64,000 nt of DNA from Myxococcaceae bacterium (GTDB taxonomy: Bacteria; Myxococcota_A; Polyangia; Polyangiales; Ga0077539), in NCBI GenBank assembly GCA_004297725.1, contig SCUS01000147.1:1-64000 (forward strand), given 5' to 3'. This document shows positions 44,679 to 52,302 of the stretch, piece by piece. The notes below the pieces were generated by a model. The model was not told where the DNA came from, did no database searches, and saw nothing but the letters and a program-made list of their open reading frames with translations. The stretch's first letter is position 1. The number at the start of each line of letters is the position of its first letter. A program made the position numbers and the translations under genes.

Positions 44679-46388
44679 CTACGGGCTGTCTGCGAAGGCC
44701 GGGGCGATCGGCTGGGTGGTCTCCCGGCCGCGGATCGACTCCAGGTCGCCGATGAGGTCGGCGGCTCCGTAGAGCCCGATGCCGTAGAGGTTCTGGTCGC
44801 CGCGGTTGCGGAAGAGGGTGCCGCGGGCGGCGTTGACCAGCAGCCCGAAGCGCTCGCTGACGGAGACCTCGTTCTCGACGAGCTGCGTGTCGCCGCGCGA
44901 TCGGTTGAGGTGCACCCCGTCGGCCATGGTGACGCTGCCGCTCGAGGTGAGCAGCGTGCCCGCGCGGGTCTCGGCGATGCCGTTGCACTGGACGATTCCG
45001 GCGCTCGCGCCCGGGGTGACGACGATGCCGCCGAAGGCGTTGGCGACGAGGAGGCACTCGCCGATGAGCGGGGCGCTGGCGTTGGCGCCGAGGAGCACAC
45101 CCCCGCCCGCGTTGGCCGCGATGAGCGCGCCTCGGAGGGTCAGCGTGGCGTTGAGCCCCTGGGCGAGCACCCCGACGCGGGCGTTGCCTGCGACGAGGGT
45201 TCCGGTGCCTTGGAGGGCGGGGTCGGTGATGTCGCCGTCGAGGGTGACCGTGGCCCCGGCGGCCACCACGAGGCCGTCGCCGGCCTGGCCGCTGGTGACC
45301 TCGGCGAGGCGGGTGCTGGCGAGGGAGGCGCGGCGCACGTCGACCGAGTGGCGCCCTTCGACGTAGAGGCCCGCGACGCCGTTGCCGTGGCTCACGAGGC
45401 CGTCGAGGCAGTCGCGCGGCCCAGGGGTGGGAGCGGCGCCGAAGCAGGAGGCTCGGCCGTCGGTGGGGTCGGCGTCGCCGAGGAGCACCACGCCGTGGCG
45501 GGCGTTGGCGGTGACGAGCGCGCGGGTGAGCTGGACGTGCGAGGCCTCGACGCGGAGCCCCTGCTGGGCGCCGTCGCGGAGGATGACGTCGTCGAGGGTG
45601 GCGCTGGCGTCGGCGCGGAGATGGACGCCGTAGCGCGCGGCGCGGCGGACGGTGAGGCGGGTGGCGGAGAGGGTTCCGCCGGTGAGGCGGAGGGCGTCGT
45701 GGCCGTGGTCGAGGGCGACGTCGCGGAGGGTGACCGAGGCGTCGGTGGCGTCGAGGAGGATGGAGGCCTCGGGAGCGGGCGAGTCGCCGGGGTGGCGCAG
45801 CGTGAGCGAGGCGGCGGAGAAGCGGGCGGACGCGCGGACGACGAGGCCCGCGGCGTCGGGGGAGAGGGTGAGCGTGGTGGCGGAGGCTCCGGCGCCGACG
45901 AGGGTGAGCTCGGCCGGGAGGGCGAGCGAGGGAGCGAGGGCGTGGTCGCCGCGGGAGAAGACGAGGGTGCGGGCGGTGGGCGCGGCGGCGAGGGCCTCGG
46001 CGAGGGAGGCGTAGGGGCGGGCGGGGGTTCCGTCGCCGCCGGGGGCGATGCCGGAGCGGATGTAGCGCACCGGGGCGGGGAGCGCGGCGGCGTCGGGCCA
46101 GTCGGAGGAGACGACATCGGGTGAGGCGCCCAGGCGGACGCAGGCGAAGGCGTCGGGGGAGGCGCCGGTGCGCAGCGGGGCCTCGTCGGGCGACGGGCAG
46201 GTGGGGGCCGCGCGGGTGCGGGTGGCGAGGGCGCGTCGGATGAAGACCATCGGGGCGTCGGCAGCGGGTGCGTCGGCCGAGGGCGCGTCGGGCGCGTCGG
46301 GCGCGGAGGCGTCGGGGACGGCCGCGGGCGAGGGCGACGAGCAGGCGCCGAGGAGGAGCAGCGGGAGGAGGGCGAGGGCGCGGGTCAT
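44679..46388 (-). CDS. lipoprotein with right-handed beta-helix, paralogue 1
   Basis: A 569-residue lipoprotein with lipobox LLLLGAC (Cys 16) and an Asp/Ala/Pro linker (about 22-48). The main part (about 105-560) is a series of beta-helix coils of the DUF1565/NosD type, shown by YASLAEALAAAP, LTLVGAGASATTLTL and many GVHLRADASA-like turns. Such folds bind polysaccharide or act as surface scaffold. It lies 4 bp after the stop of paralogue 2, so the pair is probably one transcription unit. Confidence 0.82.
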   Translation of the reverse strand: MTRALALLPLLLLGACSSPSPAAVPDASAPDAPDAPSADAPAADAPMVFIRRALATRTRAAPTCPSPDEAPLRTGASPDAFACVRLGASPDVVSSDWPDAAALPAPVRYIRSGIAPGGDGTPARPYASLAEALAAAPTARTLVFSRGDHALAPSLALPAELTLVGAGASATTLTLSPDAAGLVVRASARFSAASLTLRHPGDSPAPEASILLDATDASVTLRDVALDHGHDALRLTGGTLSATRLTVRRAARYGVHLRADASATLDDVILRDGAQQGLRVEASHVQLTRALVTANARHGVVLLGDADPTDGRASCFGAAPTPGPRDCLDGLVSHGNGVAGLYVEGRHSVDVRRASLASTRLAEVTSGQAGDGLVVAAGATVTLDGDITDPALQGTGTLVAGNARVGVLAQGLNATLTLRGALIAANAGGGVLLGANASAPLIGECLLVANAFGGIVVTPGASAGIVQCNGIAETRAGTLLTSSGSVTMADGVHLNRSRGDTQLVENEVSVSERFGLLVNAARGTLFRNRGDQNLYGIGLYGAADLIGDLESIRGRETTQPIAPAFADSP

Positions 46389-46392
46389 CGGA

Positions 46393-48849
46393 TCAGTTGG
46401 GCGAGAGGGGAAGGCGCACTGCGGGGAGGGCGTCGTCGGCGCAGGTGGCGTCGCGGCCGTTACCGGAGAGGGTCATCGAGTCGAGGGTGATGGAGGCCGA
46501 TCCGTTGGTGTTGTTGAGCGTCGCGGCGCACCCGGTGTGGCGGGTGACGACGCCGCGGCGGAGGGTCGTCGCGCCCAGGGAGGCGAGGCCGATCTCGGCG
46601 GAGGGGCTTCCGTCGAGGGTGACGTCGGTGGCGCTGAAGGTGCAACGCGGCCCGGTGTAGAAGCTGTACGCGCCGAAGACGTCGAGCGGGCGATCGGGCG
46701 TGGAGGCCTCGTAGCCGATGCGCCAGCGACGGATGCCGCGCACGAAGACGCCATCGAAGGTGGCCGTGGAGGGGCCATCGAGCACCGGGCCGAGCAGGAC
46801 GCGGAGCGTGGCGACCTGATCCTGGCGGAGGAGGCCGCTGCGGACGCCGCCTGCGAGGGCGGCGTCGGTGTCGTAGCCGAAGTCGGCGATGGCGATGCCG
46901 AGGCCGGGCTGCTGGTCGACGCTGACCCGTCGACCGGTGATGAACCCCGCGACGCCCGTGATGATGCCCACGGCGGGGTAGCGCTCGAGCGGGCGCGCGT
47001 CGCGCACGATGACGTCCTCCAGCGCGATGCGGGCGCGCGGGTCGACGGTGCGGCCCGCGACGGCGTTGAGGTCGACGAGGCGGGTGACGCGCTCGGGCAG
47101 GCCGACGGCGCCGATGCCCATCATCGAGGCCTGCTCGATGAGGACGCGACGGGCGTCGATGCTGCCCAGGAGTGTCACCGCCATGCCGATGCCGAAGAGG
47201 CCATTGCCCTGCGGGACGACCCGGTGGACCAGCGTGTCGCGCACGTCCAGCGCACCGAACATGGCGACGTTGAGGCCGATGTCCGCGGTGTCGAAGATCT
47301 GCGCCCGGCGCAGGGAGGCCCGGCTGAACTGCTCGACCACCACGCCGCTTCCACCGAAGCCTCCGGGGTAGCCGCGCACCGAGCGAACGAACAACTGGTC
47401 CACGGTGGCGGTGCTCTCCCGTCCGAGCACCGAGAGTCCATAGCCGCTCGCGTTGTCGACGGAGATGCGCCGGCCGACGAGGGAGCATCCCTCGCGCACG
47501 CCGATGGCTCCGTTGCGGACGCCGTCGATGGCGACCACCGAGGTGTCGCGAATCGCGAGGTCTTCGATCTCGGCGTGCGCGTTCGCCCCCAGCACCACGG
47601 CGATGGTGGTCTGGCCTCGGATGGACGCCTGTCGGAGCGTCAGCGTGGCGCCGTCCGTCGCCTGCACGGTCGTGGCGCGCGTCCCGCGTATCGCGACGTT
47701 CTCGACGATCGCGGTCGCCCCGGCGTTCTCGGCGATCACGCTGATGTACGCGGTGCCTGGGAAGGACGAGCGCCGCAGGGTGATATGGCCTCCCTCGCCA
47801 GCGATCGCGTGGTGTCCCATCGAGGCTGAGTTCAGGTCGTCGAACATCGAGTCCACGGCCTCGACCCGGGCGCCGTCGTTGGACTCGATGGCGTTGTATC
47901 GGGCCTGGGAGAGCACGCAGCTACGGAGGGTCGCCTCCGCCCTGTTGCGCGCGAAGATGGTGTGCGACCCGCCCGACAGGCTGACCCCTCGAAGGTCGAG
48001 TCGGATCGCGGGACCATCCAGCAGGAAGAGCTGCGCTGCGTTGGTGCCGGTGAGCTGCACGCTCGCCGCGCATCCTCCGAGGATGTGCATCGGGTGGCGC
48101 ACCGAGAAGCCCACCGGGTAGTACCCCGGGTACAACAGGAACCACTCCGCCTCGGGCTCCGTCGCGACCGCCTGGTTGAGGTCGGGATAGGGGGCGCGCA
48201 TCGACCCGTCGGGCGTGAGCGTCGCCATCTGTCGCACGTACACCACGCGCTGCCCCGCGGCCTCCGGCGGAAGCTCCGGGAACCCTCCCGCGGGACACTG
48301 CGACTCGTCCGTCGGGGTGCAGGTCCCGTCAGGGAGCGGTCCGCTGTACCTCGGGCAGTCGTCTCTCAGCGTCGGTCGGCAGTGCCCTTCGGGCGCGTTG
48401 GTCCATCCGGTCGGACAGACCCACGGCGTCGACCAGGCCCCTCCGATGCCGCCGTCGGGCAGTCGGTAGAAGCGCGTTCCCTCCACCCCATCGGGGTCGC
48501 GCACCGTCGTCGGGCTCGTCGGGTCGTTGCCCTCGCAGACCCCCTCCGCGGCGCCGCCGTCGGGCGCGCACAGCAGCACCGCCGGGCCGCAGCCGCCGTG
48601 CTCGGACGCCACCCACCCTTCGGGGCAGGGGAAGCGCGTCGACACGTCCGCCGCGTCCGTCGCCGCGTCCGCCGCCGCATCGCTCCCCGCGTCGCTCGCT
48701 CCCCACGGAACATCCACCCGCCCCGTCACCGTCGCGTCGCTCGGCGCTACGACCGCGCCCTGGCCACAGCCTGTCACGCTCGTGACCACCATCACCGTCG
48801 CGACGAGCCACCCCGCCGCGCGCCCCTGTCCCCCCCGCTGCCCCATCAC
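46393..48849 (-). CDS. lipoprotein with right-handed beta-helix, paralogue 2
   Basis: An 818-residue lipoprotein with a lipobox at SVTGC (about residue 28), an Asp/Ala-rich linker, a Cys-rich portion (about 75-200, with CPEGW, CPTGW and CRPTLRDDC motifs), and a long beta-helix (about 205-810) with MHILGGCAASVQLTG and repeated GATLTLRQASIRG-like coils. It is a larger relative of the neighbouring lipoprotein. Both are likely displayed outside the cell. No enzymatic motif was recognised. Confidence 0.82.
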   Translation of the reverse strand: MMGQRGGQGRAAGWLVATVMVVTSVTGCGQGAVVAPSDATVTGRVDVPWGASDAGSDAAADAATDAADVSTRFPCPEGWVASEHGGCGPAVLLCAPDGGAAEGVCEGNDPTSPTTVRDPDGVEGTRFYRLPDGGIGGAWSTPWVCPTGWTNAPEGHCRPTLRDDCPRYSGPLPDGTCTPTDESQCPAGGFPELPPEAAGQRVVYVRQMATLTPDGSMRAPYPDLNQAVATEPEAEWFLLYPGYYPVGFSVRHPMHILGGCAASVQLTGTNAAQLFLLDGPAIRLDLRGVSLSGGSHTIFARNRAEATLRSCVLSQARYNAIESNDGARVEAVDSMFDDLNSASMGHHAIAGEGGHITLRRSSFPGTAYISVIAENAGATAIVENVAIRGTRATTVQATDGATLTLRQASIRGQTTIAVVLGANAHAEIEDLAIRDTSVVAIDGVRNGAIGVREGCSLVGRRISVDNASGYGLSVLGRESTATVDQLFVRSVRGYPGGFGGSGVVVEQFSRASLRRAQIFDTADIGLNVAMFGALDVRDTLVHRVVPQGNGLFGIGMAVTLLGSIDARRVLIEQASMMGIGAVGLPERVTRLVDLNAVAGRTVDPRARIALEDVIVRDARPLERYPAVGIITGVAGFITGRRVSVDQQPGLGIAIADFGYDTDAALAGGVRSGLLRQDQVATLRVLLGPVLDGPSTATFDGVFVRGIRRWRIGYEASTPDRPLDVFGAYSFYTGPRCTFSATDVTLDGSPSAEIGLASLGATTLRRGVVTRHTGCAATLNNTNGSASITLDSMTLSGNGRDATCADDALPAVRLPLSPN

Positions 48850-48921
48850 GTCTCTGGCTATGACCTCAGCGGCGCACGCTAACAGGGCACGAGCGACGCC
48901 AGCAATCGCGCCGTGCCGTGG

Positions 48922-49713
48922 TCAGCCGCCGAGGAAGACGCCTTCGACGGTGCTCTCCGTCACGACCCGGGTGAGCCATCCGCCCAGCGTCGAGAGGTCA
49001 CGACACGCGGCGATGCGTTGCGCCTGCCCCTCGTCGAGCCGCCAGCCGCGCACCTCGATGGTCGCCACGAGCGCAGCACGCAGCGCGACCAGACCCTCTT
49101 CGCGTCCCTCTTCGCGTCCCTCTTCGCGTACCGCATCGAGGCTCCCGTAGCCCTTCGAGGCGAGCAGGTTGCGCAGCGTCACCTCGTGCGCCGCGTCGCG
49201 GTCGTAGAGCGCTCGAACCGGCACCGACAGCTCCAGCACCCCGGGCGCGGCGAGCGTCCCCTCGTCGCCCACGGTGCGCATGGCCGCCCCGGCTTCGTGG
49301 ATCTCCACCCGTCGCGGACCCACCAGCCGGACCACCCACACCCAGCGGGTACCCGCCGCGAGGAGCTCGGCGATCTTCGTCTTCAGCTCGGCCTCGTCCT
49401 GGCCCCGGCCTGCGTACTCCACCGCGAGAGGCGCCTGGGTCGCCCAGGTCCCTTCGCCGCCCTCGAAGTTCACCGTCACATCGGGCGCCCGCAGCGTGTC
49501 GGGCCCCAGCGCGAGGCCCGTGTCGACGCCCGCGTTTCGCACCGCGGGATCGCTGTCGAGCACCGCGAAGCCCAGTCCGTTGGGGCCGCTTCCATCGCGC
49601 CCCGTCGGCGCGCAGAAGATCGGGTGCCCCTGAGAGAGCTCGTAGGGGTCGCCCGAACGAAGCTGCCCGGTTCGAAAGGGACCGCGCTGGTACCTGCGAT
49701 GACCGTCGCTCAT
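48922..49713 (-). CDS. Uma2-like PD-(D/E)XK nuclease-fold protein
   Basis: A 263-residue protein. The N-terminal two-thirds has a Uma2/DUF820-like restriction-endonuclease fold: APDVTVNFEGG (Asp), LAVEYAGRGQDEAELKTKIAELLAAG and TRWVWVVRL. A tandem REEG repeat (about 208-219) leads to a C-terminal helical module with RIAACRDLSTLGGWLTRVVT, shared with the protein at 50979-51842. Function of such proteins is unknown; some are linked to recombination or defence. The start at 49713 follows a TAGCGT -10-like element. Confidence 0.7.
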   Translation of the reverse strand: MSDGHRRYQRGPFRTGQLRSGDPYELSQGHPIFCAPTGRDGSGPNGLGFAVLDSDPAVRNAGVDTGLALGPDTLRAPDVTVNFEGGEGTWATQAPLAVEYAGRGQDEAELKTKIAELLAAGTRWVWVVRLVGPRRVEIHEAGAAMRTVGDEGTLAAPGVLELSVPVRALYDRDAAHEVTLRNLLASKGYGSLDAVREEGREEGREEGLVALRAALVATIEVRGWRLDEGQAQRIAACRDLSTLGGWLTRVVTESTVEGVFLGG

Positions 49714-49720
49714 CGGGTCG

Positions 49721-49726
49721 ACGCTA
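49721..49726 (-). promoter_or_regulatory. TANNNT -10-like element, short leader
   Basis: TAGCGT on the minus strand lies 7 bases before the ATG at 49713; no Shine-Dalgarno is present. Confidence 0.4.
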
Positions 49727-49834
49727 CCACCGCGCCCCATCGCTCGCTCATCGCTGCGGTGGTGCGACGAATCCCGGAGCTTCCACGGAGACGATTGACG
49801 CCGTCGCCGTGCGGCGGCTTAGCTACGCCGCACG

Positions 49835-50971
49835 ATGAGCGACGGGAGCGCGGCGGTGGTGGTGGTTCCGGCGGCGCTGGTCGACGAGCTGTATGGGGCG
49901 TCGCTCGCGCCGCAGCGATGGCCCGCGGTGCTGGCCGCGGTCGCCGGCTTCGTGGGCGGCGAGCGGTGTCGCGCGGTGGCGGCGCTCAGCTTCATGGAGG
50001 GCCCGGCGCCGGGGCGTGGGTGGCTGCTCGCCGGCGTCGAGGGGACGTCCGAGCGCGCGTACGACCTCTCCGACGCGACGGCGTGGCACCCGCTCTTCGT
50101 TCAGGCGGGGGCGCTGCCCGAAGGGTACGTCGGTCCGAGCGAGGAGTTCGCGTCGGCGGACGAGCTGGCGCGCACCACGCTGGCGAGGGAGTTCCTGAGC
50201 GAGGAGGGATCGATTCGCGGACAGAGCGCGGTGCTTCACGCGTCGGACGAGCTGCTGGCGGCGGTGCACGTGCTGCGGCCTCGGCTGGGGGCGGCGTGGC
50301 CCGAGGATGCGGCGTCGCGGCTGAGGGCGCTGCTCCCGCACCTGCGACGCAGCATCGAGGTGTACTCGCGGCTGCGGAGGGCGCGGGCGCAGTCGGAGAT
50401 CGACCGCGCGCTGCTCGACCGCATCGACGTGGCGGCCTTCGTGATCGATGGCCTCGGGAGGCTGTCGCGGGCGAACGCGGCGGGCGCGGCGATGCTCGAT
50501 CGAGGCGATGGCCTGGAGCGCGTGGGAGACAGGCTGCGGTGCGTGGCGGCGACGGCGGACGGGGCGTTGCAGCGGGCGCTGACGGAGGCGGCGCGGCGGG
50601 GCGCGGCGCGCGGCGGATCGGACGTGGTGGTGGTCCCGCGGCGCTCGGGGGGGAGGCCGCTGATGGCCTTCGTGACGGGGCTGCCCGAAGGGGGATCGGC
50701 GGTGTTGGCGAGGGATCCGGAGCGCCATGGGCCGCACGTGGAGGAGCTGCTGCAGCGGCTCTTCGAGCTGACGCCGACGGAGGCGAGGGTGGCCGTGAGG
50801 GTGGCCTCGGGGGAGCGGCCGTCGGAGGTCGGGGCGGTGCTGGGGATGGCCGTGGCGACGGTGCGGACGCACCTGAAGAAGGTCTTCGACAAGACGTCGA
50901 CGACGGGGCAGGCGCAGGTGGTGAGGCTGGTGATGGGGGAGGTTCCGCCGATGGGGGAGGGCGGGGAGTAG
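49835..50971 (+). CDS. LuxR-type transcriptional regulator
   Basis: A 378-residue protein with an N-terminal sensor-like region (about 1-200, no named domain), a PAS-like middle (about 205-290, with FVIDGLGRLSRANAAG) and a C-terminal LuxR-type winged helix (about 310-370: LTPTEARVAVRVASG, SEVGAVLGMAVATVRTHLKKVFDKT). It would bind DNA and regulate transcription in response to an unknown signal. It lies between two nuclease-fold genes and is divergent from the Uma2-like gene. Targets are unknown. Confidence 0.88.
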   Translation: MSDGSAAVVVVPAALVDELYGASLAPQRWPAVLAAVAGFVGGERCRAVAALSFMEGPAPGRGWLLAGVEGTSERAYDLSDATAWHPLFVQAGALPEGYVGPSEEFASADELARTTLAREFLSEEGSIRGQSAVLHASDELLAAVHVLRPRLGAAWPEDAASRLRALLPHLRRSIEVYSRLRRARAQSEIDRALLDRIDVAAFVIDGLGRLSRANAAGAAMLDRGDGLERVGDRLRCVAATADGALQRALTEAARRGAARGGSDVVVVPRRSGGRPLMAFVTGLPEGGSAVLARDPERHGPHVEELLQRLFELTPTEARVAVRVASGERPSEVGAVLGMAVATVRTHLKKVFDKTSTTGQAQVVRLVMGEVPPMGEGGE

Positions 50972-50978
50972 CGCGGGC

Positions 50979-51842
50979 TCAGGGCTCGGCGAAGACCTCG
51001 TCGATGCCGGTGGCGGTGACGGCGCGCTCGAACCAGCGCTCGATCTGGGCCGGGTCGGTGCACGCGGCGATGCGCGCCTCGTCGGCGGGGGTCGTCACGA
51101 TGCTTCGCTTTCGCAGCGCCAGGAGGAGCATGCGACCGTAGGCCTCCGCGTGGATGTCGGACACCCATCGTTCGAGGGCAGGGTTTCTGGGTAGCTGGCT
51201 GATGTCGATCATCGCGATGCTCCTCACCTTTTCAACGACCGCCGGATGCAGCACGGTCAGGATGCTCCACTGAATTCGCTGTCGCAACTGCGCGTCCGCG
51301 ATGGCCTCGGTGCGTGCGATGGCGCGGCGCGCGAGGTCGACCGCGCCGGGGCCGCGACGGTTCTGCATGACCCAGGCAGCGAAGACCGAGAGCTCGGGCG
51401 GACCGTTCGCGAGGAGCGCATCGGCCTGCTTGGGTCCGAGTCGCAGCACGGTGGGGGTGACGCCCCAGCGGGTGCCGCCGCTGCGATGACTGGCGACGTG
51501 GAGCGACCAGCGGGCAACGCTCGCCGAGTGCGTGATGACGATGAGCTCGCCGTGCGGTCCATGCTGATTGGCCATCGCCGCCATCGCGAGGAACCATCGT
51601 CGCGCCTTGGACTCATCGGCTTGTCGCTGCACCTCGACGAGCACCCAGTGGCCGGAGACGGGATCTCGTAGGACGAGGTCGGGGGTGACCTCGATGGGGT
51701 ACGCGGCGCGGAGGGCGGAGTCCTCGACGGCGAGCGTGGAGGAGCAGGGGGCGTGACCGGTGAGGGCGAGCAGGGTGCTCAGCCGCGAGGGGTCGTCGCG
51801 CAGCCAGAGGACGACGGACTCATGGGCGTTGGAGGGCGTCAC
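50979..51842 (-). CDS. PD-(D/E)XK nuclease-fold protein (DUF4351/Rpn-like)
   Basis: A 287-residue protein with a nuclease-fold core: TPDLVLRD (Asp) and WVLVEVQRQADESKARRW (Glu-x-Gln), as in PD-(D/E)XK families near the Rpn transposase-like group. The C-terminus, RIAACTDPAQIERWFERAVTAT, is clearly related to the end of the Uma2-like protein two genes away. It starts with GTG and overlaps a possible small gene by 4 bases (GTGA). Nuclease activity is not proven. Confidence 0.72.
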   Translation of the reverse strand: MTPSNAHESVVLWLRDDPSRLSTLLALTGHAPCSSTLAVEDSALRAAYPIEVTPDLVLRDPVSGHWVLVEVQRQADESKARRWFLAMAAMANQHGPHGELIVITHSASVARWSLHVASHRSGGTRWGVTPTVLRLGPKQADALLANGPPELSVFAAWVMQNRRGPGAVDLARRAIARTEAIADAQLRQRIQWSILTVLHPAVVEKVRSIAMIDISQLPRNPALERWVSDIHAEAYGRMLLLALRKRSIVTTPADEARIAACTDPAQIERWFERAVTATGIDEVFAEP

Positions 51843-52060
51843 GCCGCGATGGAGAGCAGGCGGCGGGCCGTGCGAAAGAGGCCGGAAAGATAAGGAGACG
51901 AGGGGGTGGCGGCGGGTGGCGGCAGGGTGGCGGTGGATGGCGGCGGGGTGGCGGTGGACGTCTGCCTCGCGTCGGCGACGGGCACCTCCGCGGCTTCATT
52001 GTCCGCAATGGTCGACGCGACTCCCGGCGCCTCGGCCAGGATGTCCATTACGGTGTCCAC
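51839..52060 (-). CDS. possible small coupled protein (73 residues)
   Basis: A 73-residue frame from GTG at 52060 (an ATG at 52048 is an alternative) that ends in GTGA overlapping the nuclease-fold gene. An Ala/Val/Glu head is followed by three imperfect Thr/Ala/Pro repeats and an amphipathic end (LFRTARRLLSI). The coupling is the main reason to list it; no homologue or ribosome site is evident. The rest of the gap to 52302 shows no further gene. Confidence 0.4.
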   Translation of the reverse strand: MDTVMDILAEAPGVASTIADNEAAEVPVADARQTSTATPPPSTATLPPPAATPSSPYLSGLFRTARRLLSIAA

Positions 52061-52302
52061 TGCCCTTGGAGATCACCGTAGCAAACCGTCCCCTGTGGGG
52101 TCAGTGCGCGTCAATACAACGTCGGCGCGCGAAGGACCAAAACGACTCAGCTGATTGAGCGAAAGCCCACTCGGCGAGCGCAGATGAGCGCCAAGGCGCA
52201 GCTTCTACCCCATCTGGGTGATTGAGGGTTTTTTCCGAACAGTGCTGGGATCGCTCCCGCGGGTTGTCGTTGGCGATCTGCGCTCATCACTCAAAGGGGA
52301 CG

